From NCBI RefSeq assembly GCF_014648035.1, contig NZ_BMQI01000018.1, forward strand, positions 1 to 64,000: 64,000 bases of DNA. The letters are read 5' to 3'. Below, in pieces: positions 36,383-45,316 of the stretch. The stretch's first letter is position 1. Each line of letters begins with the position of its first letter. The position numbers were made by a program, and so were the translations under genes. The stretch comes from Shewanella algicola (GTDB taxonomy: Bacteria > Pseudomonadota > Gammaproteobacteria > Enterobacterales > Shewanellaceae). Under the pieces are notes generated by a model that searched no databases, had not been told where the DNA came from, and worked only from the letters and a program-made list of their open reading frames with translations.

Positions 36383-38173
36383 ATGAGACCTTCTGCGTAT
36401 TTTGAAGGCCCAATAGGGAAACTGAATTGGCATGTTTTACGATTATTGTGGCCTTATTTAATTGAGTTTAAAGGGCGAGTGTTATTGGCTATGTTGTGTT
36501 TAGTTATCGCTAAATTAGCCAGCGTCGGCTTACCCTTTATTTTAAAAGATCTCGTTGATACCTTAGACACCTTAAGTGTTGAACAAGCTCTCGCAGTGCC
36601 ATTTGGGCTGGTGATTGCTTATGGTGCAATACGCTTTCTCAATGTCATCATCGGTGAAGTACGCGACACGTTATTTGGCCGTGTAACTGAACGTGCAATT
36701 CGCCGTCTTGGTTTGGCCGTGTTTGAGCATTTGCATCGTTTAGATCTTGATTTTCATCTTGATCGCAGAACCGGCGGTTTGTCGCGAGATATTGAACGTG
36801 GCACTAGTGGCGTAAGCTTTTTAATGCGTTTTATGGTGTTTAATATTGTGCCGACGCTCCTTGAAATTACACTGGTTATTGGGATTTTCTTTTTTAACTA
36901 CGGTATTCAATTTGCATTGATTACGCTTGTCTCAGTGGTTGCTTATATCGGTTATTCAATCAGAGCAACTGAATGGCGCACAGGGTATGTACGTGATGCG
37001 GCAAAAGCTGATTCATTAGCCAATACTCGGGCAATAGACAGCCTATTAAATTATGAAACCGTTAAATACTTTAATAACGAATCTTATGAGTCACTCCGTT
37101 ACGATAACGCGTTGGCTCAGTGGGAAGTCGCTAAACGTAAAAACCGTTTGTCACTTCTAGCCCTTAATGGAGGGCAGGCGTTTATCATTGCTATCGCCAT
37201 GACTGCGATGATGGCATTAGCCGCTCACCAAGTATCATTAGGCATGATGACCATTGGTGATTTTGTATTAATTAACGCCTTTATGATGCAGTTATTTATT
37301 CCGCTCAATTTTTTAGGTTTTGTCTACCGTGAAATTCGAGGTGCCTTGGCCAACATTGAACGCATGTTCGACATTATGGCGAACGTGCCACAAGTTGAAG
37401 ATCAAGAAGGCGCTTCAACCATTCGCCCAACTATAGGAGCAATAAAGTTTAATAATGTCAGTTTTCAATATGATCAACGATCGATTTTAAAGCAGGTAAG
37501 TTTTGACGTTCCTGCAGGTAAAAAAATAGCCGTGGTGGGCGACAGCGGTGCTGGTAAATCGACCATCATTAAACTACTGTTTCGTTTTTATGATGTAAAA
37601 AGTGGCTCAATTACCATTGATGATATCGATATTCGAGATCTGACCCAATTAGCGTTACGCCAAGCGATTGCTGTGGTACCACAAGATACAGTGTTATTTA
37701 ATGATTCGATTTATGAAAATATTCGTTATGGTCGTCCTGGTGCGACAGAAGATGAAATAAAACAAGCCACTCAACTGGCACATTTGAGTGACTTTATTAA
37801 TTCTTTACCTGATAAAGGCAATACTAAAGTCGGTGAACGCGGACTCAAACTTTCGGGTGGTGAAAAACAACGAGTCGCTATTGCCCGTGCAGTGTTAAAA
37901 GGTGCGCCGATTTTAGTGTTCGATGAAGCTACATCTTCATTAGATTCTCGCTCTGAGCAAGCAATTTTAAGTGCTTTGCGCGACGCCGCAAAAGGCCATA
38001 CAAGTTTGGTGGTTGCACATAGGTTATCGACCATTATCGATGCAGACCAAATTGTGGTACTCAGTAAAGGCTGTATTGTTGAGCATGGCACTCACAGTAG
38101 TTTATTGGCCCAACAAGGCTTATATGCACGCTTATGGCATATTCAGCATGAGCAGGGTGAGCCAATGAGCTAA
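36383..38173 (+). CDS. Atm1/HMT-type ABC exporter (fused membrane and ATPase)
   Basis: A half-transporter of 596 aa. Membrane helices occupy about residues 30-310, with the ATPase behind. Nucleotide-binding motifs are complete: Walker A GDSGAGKST, Q-loop in AVVPQDTVLFND, signature LSGGEKQR, Walker B ILVFDEATSSLDS, and H-loop VVAHRLSTI. The membrane part (EVRDTLFGRVTERAIRRLGL, HLHRLDLDFHLDRRTGGLSRDIERG) is typical of the Atm1 family, which exports glutathione or heavy-metal/iron-sulfur related compounds. The substrate here is unknown. It probably works as a homodimer. Confidence 0.92.
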   Translation: MRPSAYFEGPIGKLNWHVLRLLWPYLIEFKGRVLLAMLCLVIAKLASVGLPFILKDLVDTLDTLSVEQALAVPFGLVIAYGAIRFLNVIIGEVRDTLFGRVTERAIRRLGLAVFEHLHRLDLDFHLDRRTGGLSRDIERGTSGVSFLMRFMVFNIVPTLLEITLVIGIFFFNYGIQFALITLVSVVAYIGYSIRATEWRTGYVRDAAKADSLANTRAIDSLLNYETVKYFNNESYESLRYDNALAQWEVAKRKNRLSLLALNGGQAFIIAIAMTAMMALAAHQVSLGMMTIGDFVLINAFMMQLFIPLNFLGFVYREIRGALANIERMFDIMANVPQVEDQEGASTIRPTIGAIKFNNVSFQYDQRSILKQVSFDVPAGKKIAVVGDSGAGKSTIIKLLFRFYDVKSGSITIDDIDIRDLTQLALRQAIAVVPQDTVLFNDSIYENIRYGRPGATEDEIKQATQLAHLSDFINSLPDKGNTKVGERGLKLSGGEKQRVAIARAVLKGAPILVFDEATSSLDSRSEQAILSALRDAAKGHTSLVVAHRLSTIIDADQIVVLSKGCIVEHGTHSSLLAQQGLYARLWHIQHEQGEPMS

Positions 38174-38470
38174 TGAGCTCCAACCTATTTAGTTCGTTTT
38201 TGATGTGTTTTATATGTTTATTGTTACAATTATAATGAATGATTATTTTGACCATCTACAATAAGGTCGCTAATCTATAGCGCTGCGAGCAGTTGAGTAG
38301 AACATGTACATTGATATGATATTTCTACTCAACATCTAGGCTTAAATCTCATCTAGTTGGTTGTCCCACCGCTTAAATCCAAGCTGAGGTTATTGTAGTT
38401 GTTTATTAAACATCTAATTTTAATCTTTTTATTAATCTTTAATGTACTAAATGATGTATGGAGGTGACTT

Positions 38471-38689
38471 ATGAATAATATTGCGTTAATAGCGGCGTTA
38501 GAAGGCACCCGACATCAGGTAACGACAGATTGGTTAGCTATTATGGCTATGTTAAAACAGCGCAATATGTCTGATGATGCTATTGAAATTGTATATAATG
38601 ATTTGTGTGCAGGGTTACGGGTTACAACTCGTGGACTAACGTTAGCCAAGGCTGTTGAAAAGCAACAGAATGAGAATATCGTAAAGTAA
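38471..38689 (+). CDS. Small hypothetical protein, 72 aa
   Basis: The ATG is preceded by GGAGGTGACTT, an excellent ribosome-binding site. The protein is cytoplasmic, mostly helical (DWLAIMAMLKQRNMSDDAIE...LTLAKAVEKQQ). No family is recognised. It is flanked by non-coding DNA of about 300 bases upstream, in which I see no feature beyond AT-rich sequence. Confidence 0.75.
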   Translation: MNNIALIAALEGTRHQVTTDWLAIMAMLKQRNMSDDAIEIVYNDLCAGLRVTTRGLTLAKAVEKQQNENIVK

Positions 38690-38898
38690 AAATACCGATG
38701 ATATAAATGACTTTTTACATCGATTTTAATCCCCTACATGTACAACTCAGATACTGTTTCCTCTAAAATAACTCTAGAACGGTCCTACTTATTTAGGAAT
38801 AGATATCAATAGCAATATGATGCAGTGGCTAAAAAATGATTGGATAAATGCTTTATGCTTATTAAACAGCAAGCAGAAACGAAAGTAGGTGTTTATGG

Positions 38899-39093
38899 TT
38901 ATTTTTTGCGCCAACCAATACAGACCATTTTGATCAATGATTGTGGTGAGGTATCTGGGATTAAGCGCTTAATCTTACCGTGTTCAAAGCACACCATCTC
39001 ACCTTCGATCTCAATCATGCGATCGCAGTTTTTACAGCTAGCACTTAAACTTTTTTCGTTAACAGGTATATTTTCCGCTGCTACTTTTAACAT
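38899..39093 (-). CDS. Small cysteine-containing protein, possible zinc binder
   Basis: The 64-aa protein has SCKNCDRM and MVCFEHGK, three cysteines and a histidine in a CxxC-x11-C-x2-H arrangement that resembles a small zinc-binding module. The ATG has AAGGATC five bases upstream. The overlapping plus-strand reading frame has no ribosome-binding site or recognisable features and is taken as a shadow. No function can be named. Confidence 0.65.
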   Translation of the reverse strand: MLKVAAENIPVNEKSLSASCKNCDRMIEIEGEMVCFEHGKIKRLIPDTSPQSLIKMVCIGWRKK

Positions 39094-39249
39094 ATGATCC
39101 TTGGCTTACAAGTGTTCCTAAATCACATCAACCATGGTTACTGTGATCAATATCAAGTTCTATTCTACACCTTATTGTTATTTTCAGCAAAGCCATGCTG
39201 TATAAAAAAAGAAATATCAGTACTACCTAATTAGTCTAGGTTAGTAGAC

Positions 39250-40737
39250 TTATTGCATGTGTCGATAATGCTTATCAAGTGTTACTGCTATCCCTGCTGT
39301 TTGTACAATGCGAGCATGGTGACGGGTCAGATACCTTGGGTCTGTGACGCCACATGAATGCGCAATCATAGTTAAATCATAATGAAGAAAATGATTATAG
39401 TTAGCCACTCGGGCCGATTTGTCTTTTGGGTCTAGGCCTTGCTGCAAGCGAGTGTTGTGGGTCGTTATGCCTGTTGGGCAAGTATCTTTGTTGCACTGTA
39501 ATGATTGAATACAACCTAACGCGAACATATTACCTCTGGCCGAAGCAATAAAATCTGCGCCAGTAGCTAATGCCCAAGCAACATAAGATGGCATGACTAA
39601 CTTACCGGTTGCGATGATTTTGATTCGCTGTTTTAAGCCGCGCTCGTTTAATAGATCAACTAATAATGGCAAGCTTTGTCTTAATGGTAAGCCCACATTA
39701 TCCATTAAAGCCTGTGGTGCAGCACCTGTTCCACCGTCTGAGCTGTCGAGGGTAAAAAAGTCTGGAGAAGAGTCGACACCACGTCGTTCTATTTCGTCAC
39801 ATAGATCGCTTACCCAGGTTATATCGCCTAATACAGCTTTAATGCCAGTGGGTTTGCCTGTGATATCGCGCACTTGGTTAATCATATCGAGGATGTCACT
39901 CACACCTTTAAATTCAGCATGACCATTCGGGCTTATGGAGTCCTGGCCGATAGGGATACCCCTAATGGTGGCAATTTCTTCAGTCACTTTAATCGCAGGT
40001 AAAATCCCACCTTTGCCGGGTTTTGCGCCTTGGCTTAATTTTATTTCGAACATTTTGACTTCAGGGTGTGCGGCTATATCAGTTAACTTTTGCGGGTCTA
40101 GATGTCCTTGTTCGTTGCGCACCCCGTATTTTGCTGTGCCGATTTGAAACACTAAATCACATTGCCCTTTCAAATGGTGTGGGCTCAGACCACCTTCTCC
40201 TGTATTTAACCAACAGCCTGCTTTCGCGGCGCCATGAGACAATGCCGTTATTGCAGGGCGAGATAATGCACCAAAGCTCATGGCAGAAATATGGCAAATT
40301 TTATCAGTGCTATAGGGTTGCTTGCAGTTGGTGCCCACGGTTACCGCAATAGGTTGATGTTGCTCATGATCACTAATAGGAAAGGCCGAGTTCATAAACA
40401 TGACTGTGCCAGGTTTGTCTAAAACCTGGGTTGAGCCAAAAGCGATAGTGCGATCAACATTTTTGGCAGCACGATATACCCAGCTTCGCTCTGCACGGTT
40501 GAAAGGCAGCTCTTCGCGGTCTTGGGAGAAAAAATATTGTCTAAAAAACTCGCCTTGTTTTTCAAATAAATATCGAAAGCGGCCAATTACAGGGTAATTG
40601 TGGCGTACGGCCTGCTTAGTTTGCAATTTGTCAGCGATATACATGTAAACCACCGCGATAAGCAGTAGCCAAAACAGCACCAAAAATAAACCTGAGAACA
40701 AGTCTATTCCCCACATAAACCAATGTTGTTGTTCCAT
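39250..40737 (-). CDS. Membrane-anchored FMN-binding glutamate-synthase-like protein
   Basis: The bulk of the 495-aa protein matches the central FMN-binding domain of glutamate synthase (GltS family): AKPGKGGILPAIKVTEEIA, GQDSISPNGHAEF, LDSSDGGTGAAPQALMDNVGLPL and the cysteine stretch GCIQSLQCNKDTCPTG. Residues about 10-33 form a hydrophobic helix, so it is anchored to the membrane, and it lacks the amidotransferase domain of true glutamate synthase. Such short GltS-like proteins are widespread, with function unproven. It stands alone. Confidence 0.88.
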   Translation of the reverse strand: MEQQHWFMWGIDLFSGLFLVLFWLLLIAVVYMYIADKLQTKQAVRHNYPVIGRFRYLFEKQGEFFRQYFFSQDREELPFNRAERSWVYRAAKNVDRTIAFGSTQVLDKPGTVMFMNSAFPISDHEQHQPIAVTVGTNCKQPYSTDKICHISAMSFGALSRPAITALSHGAAKAGCWLNTGEGGLSPHHLKGQCDLVFQIGTAKYGVRNEQGHLDPQKLTDIAAHPEVKMFEIKLSQGAKPGKGGILPAIKVTEEIATIRGIPIGQDSISPNGHAEFKGVSDILDMINQVRDITGKPTGIKAVLGDITWVSDLCDEIERRGVDSSPDFFTLDSSDGGTGAAPQALMDNVGLPLRQSLPLLVDLLNERGLKQRIKIIATGKLVMPSYVAWALATGADFIASARGNMFALGCIQSLQCNKDTCPTGITTHNTRLQQGLDPKDKSARVANYNHFLHYDLTMIAHSCGVTDPRYLTRHHARIVQTAGIAVTLDKHYRHMQ

Positions 40738-40932
40738 GCTGCAGTCCTTAATGATTGCGTATATTGATTACCATATTAGCCGCAATGAATTAGGGCAAGT
40801 TAAATTGATGATATTAATCAGTAGACTAAAGCAGCTTGCCACTACATAGCTTAAAAAGATCGCTACAGCACTTTAGAAATCGGTGTGTTGGTCGATAATT
40901 AAGCTATCGGTCATTGTATGTGAGCCAAGATT

Positions 40933-41532
40933 ATGGATATTAAGTCAACTAATAGTGCCAGTGTAAACACGCAGAACAGTACTCAAAACACGGCCAATCA
41001 ACAAGCAACAAAAACCAATGATACAGAGCCTAAATTGACTAACAATCAACTCAGTCGTCAAATGATGAATAACTCGATTTTAGCTGCCCAAGAAGAAGTG
41101 AGTATTGCTGCTGGCGATAAATCGATGGCGCTGCTTTATCGTGCAGCCATTGAAGCCATCAATGAGGAGCTTGCCCCCACCATGGGCGAGAATGCGGTAC
41201 AAAAAAATGCTGAGGAGGGCATTGATTACTCGCCTGAAGCAACAGCCGACCGTATTGTGAGCTTTGCCACCAACTTTTTTTCGGTTCATCAGCAGCAAAA
41301 TCAATCGATGGGTTTTGATGAGCTGGTCAGTAGCTTTATGGTTAAGATTGGTGATGCAATTGACCAAGGTTTTAAAGAAGCCAGTGATATTTTGTCAGGA
41401 TTGAAAGTATTGCAAGGCGACATTGCCGACGGAGTAGACCAAACCTATGAATTGATACAGCAAAAACTGGCTCAGTTTGCACAAGACAGGTTAGATGCTA
41501 ATGAGGTTAATACAGAAATCAAAGAGGCTTAG
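40933..41532 (+). CDS. DUF5610-domain protein
   Basis: A 199-aa protein with a polar, Asn/Thr/Gln-rich N-terminus (about residues 1-45) of low complexity, then a helical domain (IDYSPEATADRIVSFATNFFSVHQQQN) that matches the DUF5610 pattern. No signal or membrane segment is visible. Its function is unknown. Confidence 0.72.
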   Translation: MDIKSTNSASVNTQNSTQNTANQQATKTNDTEPKLTNNQLSRQMMNNSILAAQEEVSIAAGDKSMALLYRAAIEAINEELAPTMGENAVQKNAEEGIDYSPEATADRIVSFATNFFSVHQQQNQSMGFDELVSSFMVKIGDAIDQGFKEASDILSGLKVLQGDIADGVDQTYELIQQKLAQFAQDRLDANEVNTEIKEA

Positions 41533-41665
41533 TCTTATGCAATAACATTGACGAGATCATGTAGAGGTTGCGATAAATATCATAAATAAACTTAGACTGT
41601 TAATTAAGCAAATATCTGTATAGATTGGTATTATTATTTATCGCCAATCTAAAAGGATACTCGCC

Positions 41666-42415
41666 ATGTGGATTAACGGTACTGTACTCAAACGCATTGA
41701 CTGGAATGACAAATTATTTTCTTTGCGTATTAAAGCTGATATTGAGCCCTTTATTGCCGGGCAATTTATTAAGTTGAGCCAAAAACGCGACGATAAGCGC
41801 GTAGCCCGAGCTTATTCACTTGTTAACCCGCCCGGCACTGATTATGTTGAAGTTCTTGCTGTGGCGGTAGAAGAGGGGCAACTCTCTCCCGATCTGCAAA
41901 GCCTAACCCCAGGTGACACAATCGAAATTACCCCTAAAGCTACCGGGTTTATGACCTTAGATGAGATCCCTCAAGGTGCTTTACAAGGTAAACATTTGTG
42001 GTTTTTAGCGACCGGAACCGCTGTTGGGCCGTTTATTTCTATGTTGGCAACCGAAGAACCTTGGCAACGGTTTGAAAAAGTAGTGCTGGTTTATGGTGTC
42101 AGGCTGGCTGAAGATTTAGCGTATCTTGATACCATTAAGCTGTTACAACAAAAATACCCCCAACAATTTATTTTTATCCCTATCGTAACCCGCGAAGCGT
42201 TTCCCGATGCGTTATCTTGTCGGATCCCTGATGGAATAAGCAGTGGTTTAATTGAGCAAAAAGCTGGTATTGGCATTAATGCAGAATATTCACAAGTGAT
42301 GATTTGTGGTAACCCAGGGATGATTAGTGACGCGCAAACTGCGTTAATCGAAAAAGGACTCAATAAAAACTTACGCCGTGCCCCTGGACAAATTACCGTT
42401 GAAAAATATTGGTAA
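41666..42415 (+). CDS. fpr: Ferredoxin--NADP(+) reductase
   Basis: Fpr moves electrons between NADPH and ferredoxin or flavodoxin. FAD-binding RAYSLVNPPG, the pyrophosphate stretch LWFLATGTAVGPFISML and the NADP segment VLVYGVRLAEDLAY are present, as is the C-terminal aromatic residue, here Trp in EKYW, which stacks on FAD. The 249-aa length matches the subclass I bacterial type. AAAGGA precedes the ATG. The iron-importer genes follow about 190 bases on, with their own promoter. Confidence 0.93.
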   Translation: MWINGTVLKRIDWNDKLFSLRIKADIEPFIAGQFIKLSQKRDDKRVARAYSLVNPPGTDYVEVLAVAVEEGQLSPDLQSLTPGDTIEITPKATGFMTLDEIPQGALQGKHLWFLATGTAVGPFISMLATEEPWQRFEKVVLVYGVRLAEDLAYLDTIKLLQQKYPQQFIFIPIVTREAFPDALSCRIPDGISSGLIEQKAGIGINAEYSQVMICGNPGMISDAQTALIEKGLNKNLRRAPGQITVEKYW

Positions 42416-42538
42416 CTTGCATTTTTAGCTAATTGAATTTTTTTAGAGGAGAGGGTGTTTACATTCTGTTGACTTAAAGTACGAAAAAATTAAACAGTGC
42501 TTGCTCAATATGTGACGTTTATCTATCATGTATGCAAT

Positions 42539-42553
42539 TGATAACTATTATCA
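42539..42553 (+). promoter_or_regulatory. Fur box upstream of fbpA
   Basis: TGATAACTATTATCA matches the 7-1-7 Fur consensus TGATAATNATTATCA in all but one base. It is about 50 bases before the gene for the iron-binding protein, a proper position for repression when iron is plentiful. Confidence 0.8.
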
Positions 42554-42603
42554 CTTACATTTTGAAAGGCTTTTTTAAAGCTTGATCACAGGAGAGTGCC
42601 ACA

Positions 42604-43611
42604 ATGAAATTGCTCAATAACGTCGTATTGTTAGGATTAGCTGGTATGACATTTTCTGCCACAGCGGCAGATCCTCTGACCGTTTATTCTTATCGCCAAG
42701 CATTTTTAGTTGAGCCAATCCTAGAAAAATTTACAGAACAAACCGGCGTTGGCGTCAATGTGGTGTTTGCTAAAGACGGCATTGCAGAGCGTATAGCTCG
42801 TGAAGGTCGTTTATCCCCTGCAGATGTGGTTTTAACCTCTGATTTTTCGCGTTTAATGGAGTTAGTTGAAAAAGAGTTGGTTAGCCCAGTTAATAGTTCT
42901 GCTATTGATGAAAATATCCCCGCGCAATATCGCTCACCTAATCACGATTGGTTCGCATTAACTATGCGCGTGCGCAACGTATACTCTTCAAAAGAACGTA
43001 CTGGCAAAATTGACATTGATTATCAAGATTTAGCGTCAGAGCAATACAAAGGCAAAATTTGTACCCGCAGTGGTAAACATCCTTATAATGTGGCCCTTGT
43101 TGCCTCAATGATTGCTCACGACGGTGAAGCTTCAACCAAAGCATGGCTTGAAGGTGTTAAAGCGAATTTAGCTCGTAAGCCACAAGGTAATGACCGCGCC
43201 CAAGTGTTAGCAATTAAAGAAGGCTTATGTGATATCGCCATTGGTAATAGCTACTATTACGGTAAAATGATGATGGATAAAAACCAAAAAAGCTGGGCTG
43301 AAGCGGTTTATATTAACTTTCCAAATCAACAAAACCGTGGCGCACATATCAACGTATCAGGTATGGCTTTAGCAAAACATTCACCTAACAAAGATAATGC
43401 GATCAAATTGATGGAGTTTTTAACTTCAAATGTTGCTCAAGGCATGTATGCTGAAGTGAATATGGAATATCCCGTAAAGGCGGATGTTGCGCCATCTGAA
43501 CTGGTTGCATCGTGGGGCGACTTTAAAGCGGATTCACTGCCTATTTATAAATTAGCAGAAAATCATCAAGCAGCAATTAAGTTATTAGATGAAGTAAAAT
43601 TTGATCTGTAA
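42604..43611 (+). CDS. fbpA: Ferric-iron ABC transporter binding protein
   Basis: FbpA binds Fe3+ in the periplasm. After the signal peptide (SATAA-DP), the family pattern is clear: LTVYSYRQAFLVEPILEKF, and the paired tyrosines that bind iron in GNSYYYGKMM (about residue 220). The 335-aa length is normal. It is the first gene of fbpABC and is preceded by a Fur box. A hairpin lies between it and the permease gene, as often seen where the binding protein is made in excess. Confidence 0.94.
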   Translation: MKLLNNVVLLGLAGMTFSATAADPLTVYSYRQAFLVEPILEKFTEQTGVGVNVVFAKDGIAERIAREGRLSPADVVLTSDFSRLMELVEKELVSPVNSSAIDENIPAQYRSPNHDWFALTMRVRNVYSSKERTGKIDIDYQDLASEQYKGKICTRSGKHPYNVALVASMIAHDGEASTKAWLEGVKANLARKPQGNDRAQVLAIKEGLCDIAIGNSYYYGKMMMDKNQKSWAEAVYINFPNQQNRGAHINVSGMALAKHSPNKDNAIKLMEFLTSNVAQGMYAEVNMEYPVKADVAPSELVASWGDFKADSLPIYKLAENHQAAIKLLDEVKFDL

Positions 43612-43632
43612 TTAAGTGCGGTTTTTTCAGTA

Positions 43633-43664
43633 TCAGCGCGTTGTTAAAAAATAATAACGCGCTG
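43633..43664 (+). other. Intercistronic hairpin between fbpA and fbpB
   Basis: TCAGCGCGTTGTTA pairs with TAATAACGCGCTGA, 14 bp with one G-U pair and a short A-rich loop. No T-run follows, so it is more likely an mRNA-stabilising or partial-attenuation element than a full terminator. Confidence 0.75.
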
Positions 43665-43683
43665 AATTAATTCGGTAGACTTT

Positions 43684-45315
43684 ATGATCTTAGGGTTAAC
43701 CAGAAGCTGGTCGCTTATTGGTTATTTGATTACTGCAGTATTATTGTTACCGCTACTTGCGCTTATTGTCCAGGCTACTCAACCAGACGAAGCGGTATTC
43801 ACCCATCTGTTTGACACGGTATTGCCTACCTATATTTCCAATAGCTTACTGCTAATGTTACTTGTTGGATTTGGCTCACTCGTCATCGCTATACCTGCCG
43901 CTTGGTTTGTGGCTCGTTGTGAGTTTCCTGGACGACGTTATTTTCAATGGCTATTGTTATTACCTCTGGCCATGCCTGCTTATATTGTCGCTTATGTTTA
44001 TACCGATATGCTCGACTATGCAGGCCCTGTGCAGCGCGCAATGCGGGCATGGTTTGAATGGCAAACACCTCATGATTATTACTTCCCCGCTATTCGCAGT
44101 ATTGGTGGTGCCGCGGTTATGTTGTCGTTGGTATTGTTTCCTTATATTTACTTGTTGGCTCGCACTGCATTTATGGAACAATCGTCTCACTTTTTACACG
44201 CGTCTAGAGTGATGGGATGTGGGCCTTGGCGTAGCTTTTGGCGGTTAGCGTTACCCATGGCGCGTCCTGCTCTAGCGGTGGGGGTTGCACTAGTGGCAAT
44301 GGAAACCGCCGCCGACTTTGCCACAGTAAGTTATTTTGCGGTGCCAACATTAACCACTGCTGTTTACGATACATGGCTAGGTTATGGCAGTTTAACCGCA
44401 GCAGCTAAACTGTCGGCAATTATGTTACTGGTGGTATTTAGCATGGTGGGCGTTGAGCGTTTTGCTCGGCGCAAACAGCAATTATTTCAAAAGCAGTCAA
44501 GATTAAATGAAGCCGATAGATACCATTTAGCGCCAGCCAAAGCATGGGCAGCATGGAGCTATTGTATGGGCCTATTGGTAGTATCATTTTTACTGCCTTT
44601 TGTTGTGTTGTGCGCATACGCTGTTGACTACTTTAGCGAAAGTTGGGATGACCGTTTTTGGCAGTACAGCATTAATAGTTTGTATATAGCGGCTATTGTG
44701 AGCTTTATCTGTGTGGCTTTTGCGGTGGTGTTAATGTTTGTTAGGCGCGTGAGCCCGCGCCCAAGCGATAAGCTTGCCTCACGCTTGAGCAGTACTGGCT
44801 ATGCCTTACCCGGCACGGTATTAGCGATTGGTGTATTGGTTCCGTTGACCTATGCTGACTTTGCCATTAATGACTTAATGGCATGGTTTGGCGCCAAAGG
44901 CCCTGGACTGTTATTTACGGGTAGCGTATTTGCGTTAATTTTTGCATTTTGCGTGCGTTTTGTTGCGATTGCGATTGGCAGTCTAGAGAGCAGTTATAAG
45001 CGTATTTCCCCCTCGCTTGATATGGCGAGCATCACGTTAGGCCAATCACCTCGGCAATTATTGTGCAGTGTTCACCTTCCGTTATTACGTAAAGGCATGT
45101 TTGCGGGTGCATTATTAGTGTTTATAGAAAGCATGAAAGAATTACCTGCAGCATTGTTACTTCGCCCTATTGGGTTTGAAAACCTAGCCACGTATGTCTT
45201 TCAATTTGTCTCAGATGAGAAGTTAGAGCATGGGGCTTTAGCCGCAATTGTAATTGTGTTGGTTGGGCTAGTACCATTGATTTATTTGAACCGTTCGTTG
45301 GAGCAATCACGCTAA
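43684..45315 (+). CDS. fbpB: Ferric-iron ABC transporter permease
   Basis: A 543-aa permease made of two similar halves of about six helices each, the usual fused FbpB form. EAA-like loops are present in each half (ASRVMGCGPWRSFWRLALPMARPA; ASITLGQSPRQLLCSVHLPLLRKG), the contact points for the ATPase. It is 72 bases after fbpA, with a hairpin between, and its stop is one base before the fbpC start. Confidence 0.94.
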   Translation: MILGLTRSWSLIGYLITAVLLLPLLALIVQATQPDEAVFTHLFDTVLPTYISNSLLLMLLVGFGSLVIAIPAAWFVARCEFPGRRYFQWLLLLPLAMPAYIVAYVYTDMLDYAGPVQRAMRAWFEWQTPHDYYFPAIRSIGGAAVMLSLVLFPYIYLLARTAFMEQSSHFLHASRVMGCGPWRSFWRLALPMARPALAVGVALVAMETAADFATVSYFAVPTLTTAVYDTWLGYGSLTAAAKLSAIMLLVVFSMVGVERFARRKQQLFQKQSRLNEADRYHLAPAKAWAAWSYCMGLLVVSFLLPFVVLCAYAVDYFSESWDDRFWQYSINSLYIAAIVSFICVAFAVVLMFVRRVSPRPSDKLASRLSSTGYALPGTVLAIGVLVPLTYADFAINDLMAWFGAKGPGLLFTGSVFALIFAFCVRFVAIAIGSLESSYKRISPSLDMASITLGQSPRQLLCSVHLPLLRKGMFAGALLVFIESMKELPAALLLRPIGFENLATYVFQFVSDEKLEHGALAAIVIVLVGLVPLIYLNRSLEQSR

Positions 45316-45316
45316 T

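Noticed and set aside
38840-39097. Plus-strand 85-aa frame opposite the small cysteine protein
   Set aside because: No ribosome-binding site is seen, and its composition looks like a shadow of the minus-strand gene.
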